Assembly: GCA_009886115.1 (NCBI GenBank)
Contig: VFJJ01000077.1
Span: 1 to 53,766, forward strand
Source of the DNA: Actinomycetota bacterium
Lineage (GTDB): Bacteria; Actinomycetota; Acidimicrobiia; IMCC26256; VFJJ01
Length of the DNA: 53,766 nt
Direction of reading: 5' to 3'
The position numbers and the translations under genes are program-made. The notes under the pieces are model-generated. The model did no database searches and was not told the DNA's origin. It saw only the letters and a list, made by a program, of their open reading frames with translations. Each line of letters opens with the position of its first letter. Positions within the stretch are counted from its first letter, which is position 1. Positions 9,391-18,293 of the stretch are shown here, in pieces.

Positions 9391-11685
9391 ATGAGCCAAA
9401 CGACCACGAGCGACGCCCGGGCCGGTGAAGACGAGACGACCGTCCACACGGTGACGTGCCCGTTGTGCGAGTGCATGTGCGGACTGCAGGTGCACGTTCG
9501 TGAGCGCGACCAGCAAGTGACGCTCATCAGGGCCGACCGAGACGACGTGTGGTCGAAGGGCTACCTGTGCCCCAAGGGCACCACGCTCGGCCACCTGCAC
9601 CACGATCCCGACCGTATCCGCGTGCCCATGGTGCGAGAGGGCACGCGCTGGCGTGAGGTCACCTGGGACGAGGCGTTCGACCGCTGCCAGGCACTGCTCG
9701 CGCCCATCATCGAGCGCGATGGCGTGAAGGCCGTCACGGCGTTCATCGGCAACCCGGTGGGCCACAGCTACTCGCTCGGCCGGTACGCCGCGCTCCTCAT
9801 GGGGCAGGCCAAGTTCCCGAGCATCTACTCGGCCGGGACGGTCGACCAGTGGCCCAAGAACGTGGCGTGCGTCCTGATGTACGGAAACATGTGGATGATT
9901 CCAGCACCCGACGTGCAGCGCACCGACTACCTCGTGTGCATGGGAGGCAACCCGCAGGCGTCCGGCGGCTCGTTGCTGGCGTGCCCCGACATGCTCGGCG
10001 AGCTCGACCGTATCCGTGCCGCAGGCGGGAGGGTCGTGGTCATCGACCCACGACGCACCGGCACGGCCGACCACGCCGACGAGTGGGTGCCGATCCTCCC
10101 CGGGACCGACGCCGCGTTCCTGCTCGCGATGTTGCAGGTGATCTTCGCCGAGGGGCTCGACACCCTGGGAGACTTGGCCGACGCGGTGAACGGGTTCGAA
10201 GCCGTGCGTGAGCTCTGTGCGGAGTTCACGCCCGAGTCGGTCGAGACCTTCACCCGGGTACCGGCAGAGACCACGCGTCGAATCGCGCGGGAGTTCGCGG
10301 CTGCACCCACCGGTGCGGTCTACGGCCGGATCGGCTTGTGCAATCAGGAGTTCGGGACCATGGCGTCGTGGCTGGTCGACGTCGTCAACATCGTCGTGGG
10401 CAAGTTCGACACGGTCGGCGGGATGATGTTCGGCAACCCGGTCAACTGGCCCTTGGCCTGGATGGCCAGCACTGCTCGCGACGGCGAGCCTCAGTTCGGG
10501 CGCTGGAAGTCACGGGTGCGAGGCGCGCCCGAGATCCTGGGCCAGGTCCCCGCATCGTGCCTGGCCGAAGAGATCGCCGCGCCTGGCGACGGTCAGATCA
10601 AGGGGCTCATCACGATCGCGTCGAACCCCGCGATCAGCGTGCCCGACTCGGCCCGGCTCGAGGAGGCCCTCCCGCTGCTCGAGTGCATGATCTCGCTCGA
10701 CAACCACCTCAACGAGACCACCCGCTTCGCCGACGTGATCCTCCCCGGCCCGTCACCGCTCGAGACGCCCCACTACGACGAGCTCATCTGGGGCTGGGCG
10801 GCCCGCAGCGCAGCCAACTGGAGCCCGGCGGTGTTCGAGCGCCCGGAGGGCACACCCGAGGAGTGGGAGATCCTGGCCCGGCTGGGCTGGCTCTGCGCCG
10901 GCAACACCAATGACACCTTCGACGTGAAGCCACTCGACGACGGGTTCTTCTCGGCGCTGTGCCGCTACAAGGGCCTCGACCCCGACGAGATCCTGCCGTT
11001 GTACGACGAGGGCGGCCCCGACCGCATGGTCGACCTGACGATCCGCACCGGGCCCTTCGGCGACTGGTACGAAACGGTGCCTGACGGGCTCACGCTGGAA
11101 TCGGTCAAGGCCCAACCGCACGGCATCGACATGGGCCCGATGATCCCCCGGGCCCGGGAGCTGGTGTGCACACCGTCGGGGAGGATCGAGCTGGCGCCGC
11201 CGTACATCGTGGGCGACCTGCCCCGCTTGCGGCAGCGCATGGCCGAGGCCGACGATCGCCGTGCCACGGCTGGCGATCGTGGTCCGACAGCCGGAGAGGA
11301 CCTGGTGCTCGTGAGCCGCCGTCACATCCGCTCGAAGAACTCGTGGATGCACAACGTGAAGGTGCTCGTGAAGGGCAAGGACCGCTGCACCCTCCTCATC
11401 CACCCTGCCGACGCCTCGGCGTGCCGGGTGCTCGACGGGAGCCTGGCCCGGGTCTCGTCGGAGGCCGGGTCGATCGAGGTGCCCGTCGAGGTGAGCGACG
11501 AGATGATGCCCGGGGTGGTGTGCCTGCCTCACGGATGGGGCCACGACAAGCCCGGAACCCGCCAGTCGGTGGCCCGCGAGCATGCCGGCGTCAACAACAA
11601 CCTGCTGGCGCCGGGACATTTCGTCGACGAGCTCTCGGGCAACGCCGCGGTCAACGGCATCCCCGTGGTGGTCGCTCCAGCCTGA
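9391..11685 (+). CDS. Molybdopterin-dependent oxidoreductase, DMSO-reductase superfamily
   Basis: A 764-residue catalytic subunit. The N-terminal Cys23-x2-Cys26-x3-Cys30-x29-Cys60 cluster site (CPLCECMCG … GYLCPKG) would bind one [4Fe-4S]. The bis-MGD core follows, with YGN, CMGGNPQASGG, VVIDPRRTGTADHAD and TIASNPAISVPD. The C-terminal dinucleotide-binding domain (VSRRHIRSKNSWMHN, VCLPHGWGHD) closes the protein. There is no twin-arginine signal, so it should be cytoplasmic. No electron-transfer partner subunit is adjacent. The substrate and the molybdenum ligand cannot be assigned from the sequence. It begins after a −10-like TAGCTT with no Shine–Dalgarno. Confidence 0.9.
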   Translation: MSQTTTSDARAGEDETTVHTVTCPLCECMCGLQVHVRERDQQVTLIRADRDDVWSKGYLCPKGTTLGHLHHDPDRIRVPMVREGTRWREVTWDEAFDRCQALLAPIIERDGVKAVTAFIGNPVGHSYSLGRYAALLMGQAKFPSIYSAGTVDQWPKNVACVLMYGNMWMIPAPDVQRTDYLVCMGGNPQASGGSLLACPDMLGELDRIRAAGGRVVVIDPRRTGTADHADEWVPILPGTDAAFLLAMLQVIFAEGLDTLGDLADAVNGFEAVRELCAEFTPESVETFTRVPAETTRRIAREFAAAPTGAVYGRIGLCNQEFGTMASWLVDVVNIVVGKFDTVGGMMFGNPVNWPLAWMASTARDGEPQFGRWKSRVRGAPEILGQVPASCLAEEIAAPGDGQIKGLITIASNPAISVPDSARLEEALPLLECMISLDNHLNETTRFADVILPGPSPLETPHYDELIWGWAARSAANWSPAVFERPEGTPEEWEILARLGWLCAGNTNDTFDVKPLDDGFFSALCRYKGLDPDEILPLYDEGGPDRMVDLTIRTGPFGDWYETVPDGLTLESVKAQPHGIDMGPMIPRARELVCTPSGRIELAPPYIVGDLPRLRQRMAEADDRRATAGDRGPTAGEDLVLVSRRHIRSKNSWMHNVKVLVKGKDRCTLLIHPADASACRVLDGSLARVSSEAGSIEVPVEVSDEMMPGVVCLPHGWGHDKPGTRQSVAREHAGVNNNLLAPGHFVDELSGNAAVNGIPVVVAPA

Positions 11686-11729
11686 AGGCCCGGTCTGGTT
11701 GTGGGCCTGGCTTCTCGGCGGTGGGCGGT

Positions 11730-12809
11730 TCAGCGCCCGCCGATGACCTCGGTGATCCAGACGGCCAGGCGGTCCCAGAGGACGTGGCGGTCGGGCTCGA
11801 CGTTGTGGTTGTGCTTGGCCCTGGGCAGTACGAACACCGTCGTGGCGGCGTTGGGAAAGTCGCCGGCGAGCAGCTCGACCGGGCCCGTGATGTCGTGCTC
11901 GCCCACGCCGACGAACACCGGGACCGTCACCGCCTCACGCTCGCGCTGCGTGCTCCCGGGGATCATCGACGTCAATCCGCACACGGTGATGAGGCTGGCT
12001 GCGGTCCGGCCGAGCTCGGCGATCACTGCCTCTGGAAGGCCGTCGACCGTGAGCATCCCCGAGGTCGACGTCGCACCCGGCGGCAGGGCCCGGCCGAAGC
12101 GGGCTCGGGTCAGCTCGACGATCGCAGCCTCGATGGCGTCCTGGTCGTGGGCCACGGCCCGCTCGTCGTCGTTCAGGTGCTCGTGGAGCCCGCGACCCGA
12201 GAACCCCAACAACCCCAGGGCGCTGAAGGTGCCGTTCCGGGCCTGTTGCACAACGGCGAGGAGCCCGCCCATCGAGTGACCAACGCCGATCGTCGCGAGT
12301 TCAGGCTGGGCCGCGAGCGTATCGATCCCCTCGATCCCAGCGAGGTCGTCGTGGATGTCCCGGTCGTCGTGGATGTCCCGGTCGTCGAGGTCGGCAAGGT
12401 CGGCGAGGAGCGTGCCGGCCCGCAGCCCGTCGACCACGATCGAGATCACCCGGGCGTTCACAGCGGCCACGACGGCCGGCGTGAGCGTCCATCCGTCGTG
12501 GGGGCGATCGCTCTCGCCCACTCCCGGATGATCGATGGTCAGCAGCCAGAGCCCATGGTGTGTCACGAGATGCTCGGCCATGCTGTATCCGGCGACCCCT
12601 GCGACCCCGCCGTCCCTGCCGGGTCGCAGGTCGAAGTAGCGCCGGCTCATCCCCCCGCCGGGCAGGCAGCAGACCAGCACGGGCACCGCGCTCGGTACGC
12701 CGGGTCGAGCCAAGGCGCCGACGGTCGGAGCGAAGAGATCGACGACGACCGTCGCCACACCGGCCGGGGCCATGTCGCCGACGGGAATCTCCAGGCGCCA
12801 ACGCCTCAA
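11730..12809 (-). CDS. Alpha/beta hydrolase
   Basis: About 359 residues with a GHSMGG nucleophile elbow (catalytic Ser), an upstream PGGGMSRRYFD oxyanion-type segment, and a late Asp in GVGEHDITGP; a late His lies in RAKHNHN. No signal peptide is visible. The TTG at 12809 overlaps the stop of the upstream GMC oxidoreductase, suggesting coupling; the ATG at 12773 is a possible shorter start. A duplicated DDRDIH stretch reflects a short in-frame DNA repeat near 12350. Likely an esterase or similar hydrolase working with the GMC oxidoreductase. Substrate unknown. Confidence 0.8.
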   Translation of the reverse strand: MRRWRLEIPVGDMAPAGVATVVVDLFAPTVGALARPGVPSAVPVLVCCLPGGGMSRRYFDLRPGRDGGVAGVAGYSMAEHLVTHHGLWLLTIDHPGVGESDRPHDGWTLTPAVVAAVNARVISIVVDGLRAGTLLADLADLDDRDIHDDRDIHDDLAGIEGIDTLAAQPELATIGVGHSMGGLLAVVQQARNGTFSALGLLGFSGRGLHEHLNDDERAVAHDQDAIEAAIVELTRARFGRALPPGATSTSGMLTVDGLPEAVIAELGRTAASLITVCGLTSMIPGSTQREREAVTVPVFVGVGEHDITGPVELLAGDFPNAATTVFVLPRAKHNHNVEPDRHVLWDRLAVWITEVIGGR

Positions 12810-14332
12810 CGGTGCTCGCCCGTGTCGAGACGTTCCGGCGGGTCGCTGGTGCTCGGCCCCCGCGGGCCCAGCAGCTCCGCCACACGCTCGCCGATGGCCA
12901 TGGCGAGCAGGTTGGTGTTGGTCCGCGGCACGGCGGGGATCACCGACGTGTCGGCGATCCTGAGGCCGTCGACACCCATCACCCGGCATTCGGTGTCGAC
13001 CGCGCGGCCGATCCCGCAGCTCCCGACGCCGTGGTAGAAGGCGCCGTGCTTGAGCGTGATGTGCTCGTCGAGCGCGTCGTCGGTCATCGCGAGGTCGCGT
13101 TCGAAGCCGGCAGGGTCGAGGCCGATCCCCGAGGCTCGTACGATCCTCGCCGCGAGCCGCCAACCGGCCCGGAGCCGGGCGAGGTTCTCAGGGACACGGG
13201 CGAACGGCCAGACGATGCGGGCTGGGCCCGCCGGGTCGACGCTGGTGGGGGTGATCGATCCGAGGCCCTCGGGGAGCTGGAGCGACACGCTCATGCCGAG
13301 CGACCGGGTCCCGTCGGCATGCCGGATGGCCCACGGACACAGGTGCAGATCGTGGGTGCGGGCGCTTCCCGGAGCGGTCGTCCGGAGGATGGTCTGGATG
13401 TTGGGAGCGCCGTCGGGCACGGCGTCGGGTCGCACCGGCGCGACGTAGTCGATCACGAAGTGATCCCCGACGTGACCGCCCACGTCTGCGAGGTCGACGA
13501 CGGGGTCGATCCCCAACGCCCGCACGGCGTCGGCTGGTCCGATGCCCGAACGCCAGAGCAGGAGCGGGGTCTGCACGACACCGGCGCTGACGACGACCGT
13601 CGCCGCCTCCACGATCGTGCCGTCGACGAGCTCGACCCCGGTGGCCCGTCCTCCATTCACGAGCACCCGGCGGACGTGAGCGTCGCCGCGAACCCTGAGG
13701 TTCGTGCGCCCCCGAGCCGGCTCGAGATAGGCCTCGTTGGCGGAGATGCGTTCGCGGCCCCGACGGTTCATGGGGACCGGCCCGACGCCGGTGGTGCCGG
13801 GCTCGTTGTGGTCGGGGCATTCCGGCATGCCCACGGCCACGCAGCCGGTGACGAACGCTTCGTGCAGGGCCCACAGCTCGTGCGGTCGGTAGCGCACGAT
13901 CGGGACCGGTCCGGCATTGCCGTGGTACGGACGGTCGCCGAAATCGAGATCGTTCTCGACGCGCCGGAAGGCCGGGAGCATGTCGTCCCAACGCCATCCG
14001 GCCGGAAAGCCCTCGAAGTCGGCGGGCTCGCAGCGGATGGCGACACCGCCGTTGGTGAGCGACGAACCGCCGACACCCCTCCCCCGCTTGTAGCTCAGCG
14101 AACGGTCGGCTCCGGTGGTCTGCGACGTCACCGTGTCGTCCCAGTCGTAGGGCCACGCCACCGGTCGAGACAGCAACCTCAGCTGCTCGGGGAGATCGAC
14201 GATGCTGTGGTCGGGGCCGGCCTCGAGGAGCAGCACGCTACGGGACGGGTCTTCGCTCAGGCGGGCCGCGACGACGCACCCTGCCGAGCCGGCGCCCACC
14301 ACGACCACGTCGCACTCGATGCGCTCGATCAC
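12806..14332 (-). CDS. GMC-family FAD oxidoreductase
   Basis: About 508 residues. The N-terminal FAD motif VVVVGAGSAGC starts around residue 9. The GMC signature region RGRGVGGSSLTNGG follows, and the C-terminal substrate/FAD part contains FYHGVGSCGIG and GLRIADTSVIPAVPRTNTN. The family oxidises alcohols such as choline or other primary and secondary alcohols. I chose the GTG at 14332; a start further upstream would add a peptide made from a GTCACC hexamer repeat. The alpha/beta hydrolase follows with a 4-bp overlap. It is divergent from the P450 gene. Confidence 0.88.
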   Translation of the reverse strand: MIERIECDVVVVGAGSAGCVVAARLSEDPSRSVLLLEAGPDHSIVDLPEQLRLLSRPVAWPYDWDDTVTSQTTGADRSLSYKRGRGVGGSSLTNGGVAIRCEPADFEGFPAGWRWDDMLPAFRRVENDLDFGDRPYHGNAGPVPIVRYRPHELWALHEAFVTGCVAVGMPECPDHNEPGTTGVGPVPMNRRGRERISANEAYLEPARGRTNLRVRGDAHVRRVLVNGGRATGVELVDGTIVEAATVVVSAGVVQTPLLLWRSGIGPADAVRALGIDPVVDLADVGGHVGDHFVIDYVAPVRPDAVPDGAPNIQTILRTTAPGSARTHDLHLCPWAIRHADGTRSLGMSVSLQLPEGLGSITPTSVDPAGPARIVWPFARVPENLARLRAGWRLAARIVRASGIGLDPAGFERDLAMTDDALDEHITLKHGAFYHGVGSCGIGRAVDTECRVMGVDGLRIADTSVIPAVPRTNTNLLAMAIGERVAELLGPRGPSTSDPPERLDTGEHR

Positions 14333-14375
14333 GATCGGCGTGCGTCCGTTCGGACCCGTACCGACAGCAGCTCGT

Positions 14376-14402
14376 CCGTCACCGTCACCGTCACCGTCAC
14401 CG
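14376..14402. repeat. Hexanucleotide tandem repeat (CCGTCA)n between divergent genes
   Basis: Four and a half copies of CCGTCA lie between the likely starts of the GMC oxidoreductase (14332, minus) and the P450 (14467, plus). If the GMC start is as called, the array is in the shared promoter region. If the GMC protein starts upstream, it encodes a Gly–Asp repeat. Confidence 0.8.
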
Positions 14403-14466
14403 CGGCATACTGGCATCGACGGGCGCGCCTCGACGAGTGGGCCGCCGCAGAGCTCGGAGCGCGGCC

Positions 14467-15765
14467 ATGACCGTCGAGTACGACCCCGTGGCTCCCGAGG
14501 TGCTCGGCAACCCGTTCCCGGCGTACAAGGAGCTGCGCGAGCACTGTCCCGTCCACCACAACGAGCTGTTCAGCCCGCCGCACTACACGCTCAGCCGCCA
14601 CGCCGACGTGCGCGAGGCGCTCGTCGATCACCAGACCTGGTCGATCCGCTACGGCCAGAGCCCGCAGTACACCCGTCCGGCAGCGTTGGTGAACGACCCG
14701 CCCGAGCACACGGCCTATCGCGCCCTGTTCGCCCGGGCGTTCACGCCCCGCACGGTCAAGACGATCGAGGACCAGATCGATGCCTTGGCGGGTGTGTTCA
14801 TCGACGCCATGCTGGCGCTCGGCGGCGGGCCCGGTGCCGATGGAGCGCCGGGCGCGGGTGCCGGCGCGGGTGCCGGTGCGGGTGCCCGACGGGCCGCCGG
14901 CGATCTCCACGACCTCTACGCCTGCCCGTTGCCCACCATCGTGATCGCCAAGCTGCTGGGGATCCCGCCGGAGGATCTCAACCGCTTCAAGCAGATGTCG
15001 AACGACCTCACCGCGACGTACAACTCGTCCGATCCGGCGGTCTCGCTCGGTCCCCGCAAGGCGTTCGACGCCTACTTCGCTGCCGTGCTGGCCGAGCGCC
15101 GTTCAGCGCTGCGTTCGGCCGGCTTCGATGTGGCCGAGGGTGGCCCCCGCTCGGGCCCCGACCAGATCGGCCCCGTCCTCCCCGAGGATCTGGTGAGCGC
15201 GCTGGTCGTCGCCGAAGTCGACGGGCGTCGCCTCGACGATCACGAGTTGTCGTGGATCCTGCTCCTGCTACTGCTGGGAGGTAACGAGACGAGCACCGCG
15301 CTGCTCACGAACCTCATGTGGCGCTTGCTCGAGCGGCCCGAGCGGTGGCAGGCGGTGTGTGCCGACCCGTCGCTCATCGACGTGGCCGTCGAAGAGTCGC
15401 TGCGCTTCGACCCACCCGTGCTGGGTCTGTTCCGCACCCCGACCGCCGATACGACGCTGCACGGGGTGACGATCCCGGCCAAGGCCAAGACCATGCTGTG
15501 CTACGGCTCGGCCAACCATGATCCGGCCGTCTTCGACGATCCCGACGAGTTCCGGCTCGACCGCGACCTCGACGACGTCAAGCGCCATGTGAGCTTCGGC
15601 TTCGGGGCCCATTTCTGCCCGGGTGCCGCGCTGGCCCGCCTCGAAGGACGGGTGACGCTCCGGCTGCTCACCGAGCGCCTCCCGACGCTGGCCCTGGCCG
15701 GCGAGCCCCAGCGCATCGTCGCCTTCAACCTCTGGGGCCGCAGCACCCTCCCCGTCACCTGGTGA
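14467..15765 (+). CDS. Cytochrome P450
   Basis: A 432-residue soluble bacterial P450. Seen directly: the I-helix oxygen-binding motif GGNETST (271–277), the K-helix ExxR (Glu310–Arg313), and the heme loop FGFGAHFCPG with proximal Cys384. The ATG at 14467 is preferred over an upstream in-frame ATG at 14437 because the conserved sequence begins at VEYDPVAPEV. A Gly/Ala-rich insert of about 28 residues (119–146) sits just before the conserved DLYACPLP segment. No ferredoxin or ferredoxin reductase is adjacent, so electrons must come from elsewhere. Likely hydroxylates a hydrophobic substrate of the surrounding catabolic genes. Confidence 0.95.
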   Translation: MTVEYDPVAPEVLGNPFPAYKELREHCPVHHNELFSPPHYTLSRHADVREALVDHQTWSIRYGQSPQYTRPAALVNDPPEHTAYRALFARAFTPRTVKTIEDQIDALAGVFIDAMLALGGGPGADGAPGAGAGAGAGAGARRAAGDLHDLYACPLPTIVIAKLLGIPPEDLNRFKQMSNDLTATYNSSDPAVSLGPRKAFDAYFAAVLAERRSALRSAGFDVAEGGPRSGPDQIGPVLPEDLVSALVVAEVDGRRLDDHELSWILLLLLLGGNETSTALLTNLMWRLLERPERWQAVCADPSLIDVAVEESLRFDPPVLGLFRTPTADTTLHGVTIPAKAKTMLCYGSANHDPAVFDDPDEFRLDRDLDDVKRHVSFGFGAHFCPGAALARLEGRVTLRLLTERLPTLALAGEPQRIVAFNLWGRSTLPVTW

Positions 15766-15821
15766 CACCACCCACCTCGTGGAAGTGATCGAGCAGCGAG
15801 GCGACCCGGAGGCTGACGCAG

Positions 15822-17012
15822 TCAGTCGGCCAGTGACAGCACGGCTCGCACGACGGAGCCGTGACGAACTGCGTCGATGGCAGCGTCGAACTCGGTGAGG
15901 GGCCAGACCTGGCTCACCTGGTCGGCGATGGTGAGCCGGCCGTGGCGGGCGTGCTCGACGATGGCCGGCAGGTCACGTCGGGGCTCGCAGGCGCCGTTGA
16001 GGCTGCCGACGATACGCCGGCCCCGGAGCAGCGCGCCCACGTCAAGGGCGGCCCGGAAGCCCGGCGGCGGGATGCCGACGAGCGCGACGGTGCCGCCGAC
16101 GCCGACGATCCTGATCGCGGCATCGATGGCGACCGGCGCTCCGCTGCACTCGATGACGACATCGATCGTGGTCGCTCGGCCAGCGACATCGCGCACCAGC
16201 CCGGCGATCGTTTCGGAGTCGCCGTCTCTGGGCGCCAGAACGAAGACGTGGGCCCCGTAACCGAGGGCAGCGGATTCCTTGGCGGGGTTGACGTCGACGG
16301 CGATCACCCGGGCCGCGCCCTCGATACGGGCCGCCGTCTGGATGGCGTTCACGCCGATCCCGCCAACGCCGATCACCACCACGGTGTCGCCGGCCTGTAC
16401 CCGGGCGACGTTGCGGACGACGCCGTAGCCGGTGCTCACGGCGCATCCGACGAGCGCAGCGGCCGCGGCCGGGAGCCCGTCAGCCGCGATCACCTGGTCG
16501 GCGCGCACCACGATCCGCTCGGCGAACGACGCGATGTTGGCGTACGACCGGACGGGCGAGCCGCGCCAGGTGAACATCGGCTCCCGGCTGGCGTAGGTGG
16601 CGGCGCAGTCCGACGGACGACCGTCGGCACAGGCTCGGCAGGCCCGGCACGGCGTCATCGAGCTCACGAGCACGGCCTGTCCCACGTGCAGTCCTTCGAC
16701 CCGGCGCCCGGTCCCGGACCCGGCCCCGGTCCCGTCCTCGGTCCCATCCCCGGACCCGGCGTGGCCCGGCTGTTCCCCCGGCCCGCCGGTACCGCCGGTT
16801 CCGGCCTCGCCGAGGCGCTCGATGACCCCGCCGGCCTCGTGGCCGAGCACCACGGGTGCGGGTACCGGCGAGGTGCCATCGACGACGTTGAGGTCGCTGT
16901 GACAGATGCCCGAGGCCAACACGCGCACCTCGACCTCACCCGGCCTCGGCGGACGCACCTCGAGATCGTCGACGAGCCGCAGCCGCTCGCCGTCGAACAG
17001 GACCGCCCGCAT
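15822..17012 (-). CDS. Zinc-type alcohol dehydrogenase (MDR superfamily)
   Basis: A 396-residue medium-chain dehydrogenase. The catalytic zinc region has GICHSD and GHEAGG; the structural zinc cysteines are in PCRACRACADGRPSDC; the Rossmann motif is GVGGIGVNAIQ. A Gly/Thr/Asp/Glu-rich insert of about 33 residues (about 71–103) sits between the GHE strand and the GxxV segment, where family members usually have a short turn. It lies 21 bp downstream of the acyl-CoA dehydrogenase on the same strand, so the two are probably co-transcribed. Likely oxidises a catabolic alcohol with NAD. Confidence 0.9.
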   Translation of the reverse strand: MRAVLFDGERLRLVDDLEVRPPRPGEVEVRVLASGICHSDLNVVDGTSPVPAPVVLGHEAGGVIERLGEAGTGGTGGPGEQPGHAGSGDGTEDGTGAGSGTGRRVEGLHVGQAVLVSSMTPCRACRACADGRPSDCAATYASREPMFTWRGSPVRSYANIASFAERIVVRADQVIAADGLPAAAAALVGCAVSTGYGVVRNVARVQAGDTVVVIGVGGIGVNAIQTAARIEGAARVIAVDVNPAKESAALGYGAHVFVLAPRDGDSETIAGLVRDVAGRATTIDVVIECSGAPVAIDAAIRIVGVGGTVALVGIPPPGFRAALDVGALLRGRRIVGSLNGACEPRRDLPAIVEHARHGRLTIADQVSQVWPLTEFDAAIDAVRHGSVVRAVLSLAD

Positions 17013-17033
17013 CGCGAACGACCCGCCCCGGGC

Positions 17034-18146
17034 CTACGACGCCCGGGGCTCGCGGGGCAACCCGAGCACCCGCTCGCCGAGGACGTTGCGCAAGATGTTC
17101 GACGTGCCGCCCATGATCGTGTAGGCCGGCGCGTAGACGATGCCCTGCCCGGTCTGGTCCCACAGGAGTCCGTCGGCTCCGAACACGCGAGCGATGAACC
17201 GGGCGACGCGCTGCTCGTGCTCGGTGCAGTACACCTTCGTCGCCGCACTGAATCCCGTGGGGGCCTGGCCCAACGTCTCCCGGATCACGAGCAGGCGGCC
17301 GATCCGGTAGCCGCATTCGAGGCGGCCGATCTCGTCGCGCACGAGGGGGTCGGTGGTGTCGGCCCGCTCGAGCGCCAGCTCGTACAGCGCCCGGTTCGAC
17401 ATGAGCCGGTCGATGCCACCGCGCTCGTGCTCGAGCTGGCGCATGGTCTGCGCGAAGGCGCCGCCTTCGGTCCCGACCAGGTTGGCCGCCGACACGTGCA
17501 CGTCGTCGAAGAACACCTCGCAGAAGTGCTCGCCCCGGGTGAGGTCGGCGATCGTGCGCACCTCGATGCCCGGCGAGTCCATCGGTACGATGATCTCACT
17601 GATTCCCGCGTGCGGCGGGCCAACGCTTCGGGTGCGGCAGATCAGGTAGATGAAGTCGGCTTTGGCCGCGAAGCTCGTCCAGATCTTCTGGCCGTTCACC
17701 ACGAACTCGTCGCCAGTGCGCTCGGCTCTGGTCGTGAGGCCGGCCAGGTCGCTGCCGGCGCCGGGCTCGCTCATGCCGATGCACCACGTGGAGCGACCGG
17801 CGATGATCTCGGGGAGGAACCGGGCCCGTTGGTCGTCGGTCCCGTAGGCGATGATCGCCGGGCCCATCTGACGGTCGGCCACCCACCATGCGCCGATGGG
17901 CGCGCCGGCTGCGATGAGCTCCTCGGACACGATGAGGCGGTCGATCGCCGGCCGTCCGCCACCGCCGACCGCGGTGGGCCACGTCATGCCGATCCAACCC
18001 TGCGCGCCGACCTCGATCGCCGCTTCGCGCGAGTAGGCGGCCATCCAGCTGTCGTTGTGACGGCCGTAGGTGGCAACGAGGCGGGCGGCGACTTCCTTGG
18101 CCTGTGCACGAAGGGCGAGCTGATCGTCGGTCCAAGCGAACTCCAT
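17034..18146 (-). CDS. Acyl-CoA dehydrogenase
   Basis: A 370-residue flavoprotein with the FAD/substrate motif WCIGMSEPGAGSDLAG (about 121–136), NGQKIWTSFAAKADF, and the C-terminal YTIMGGTSNILRNVLGERVLGLPR. It should introduce a double bond into an acyl-CoA with electrons going to ETF. The ATG at 18146 is preferred over a TTG two codons upstream. It precedes the alcohol dehydrogenase in an apparent two-gene unit and is divergent from the amidohydrolase operon at 18294, with a palindrome in between. The acyl chain or ring specificity cannot be read from the sequence. Confidence 0.92.
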   Translation of the reverse strand: MEFAWTDDQLALRAQAKEVAARLVATYGRHNDSWMAAYSREAAIEVGAQGWIGMTWPTAVGGGGRPAIDRLIVSEELIAAGAPIGAWWVADRQMGPAIIAYGTDDQRARFLPEIIAGRSTWCIGMSEPGAGSDLAGLTTRAERTGDEFVVNGQKIWTSFAAKADFIYLICRTRSVGPPHAGISEIIVPMDSPGIEVRTIADLTRGEHFCEVFFDDVHVSAANLVGTEGGAFAQTMRQLEHERGGIDRLMSNRALYELALERADTTDPLVRDEIGRLECGYRIGRLLVIRETLGQAPTGFSAATKVYCTEHEQRVARFIARVFGADGLLWDQTGQGIVYAPAYTIMGGTSNILRNVLGERVLGLPREPRAS

Positions 18147-18190
18147 GCCCAATCCTCGCGCCGCGACACGGACTACGTCGGCTCCATCCC

Positions 18191-18237
18191 TTCTTTGTGT
18201 CTCAGGTCACTCTGGGCGTGACCCTGGACACAAAGAA
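18191..18237. repeat. Imperfect palindrome (family member 2), in a divergent intergenic region
   Basis: Arms TTCTTTGTGTC/GACACAAAGAA pair for 11 bp, then a 3-nt internal mismatch, then 6 more bp around a 7-nt loop. It is followed by CGGGGGGTGGGG. Unlike its relatives it lies between two divergent genes (starts 18146 minus, 18294 plus), so a terminator role for those genes does not fit. Confidence 0.75.
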
Positions 18238-18293
18238 CGGGGGGTGGGGATTACGCTCCGCACATCCGCCACCCTGTGACGAGGAGCACGACC

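Noticed and set aside
15861-18221. A 786-codon open frame on the plus strand
   Set aside because: It lies opposite an alcohol dehydrogenase and an acyl-CoA dehydrogenase with intact motifs, so it is an antisense shadow.
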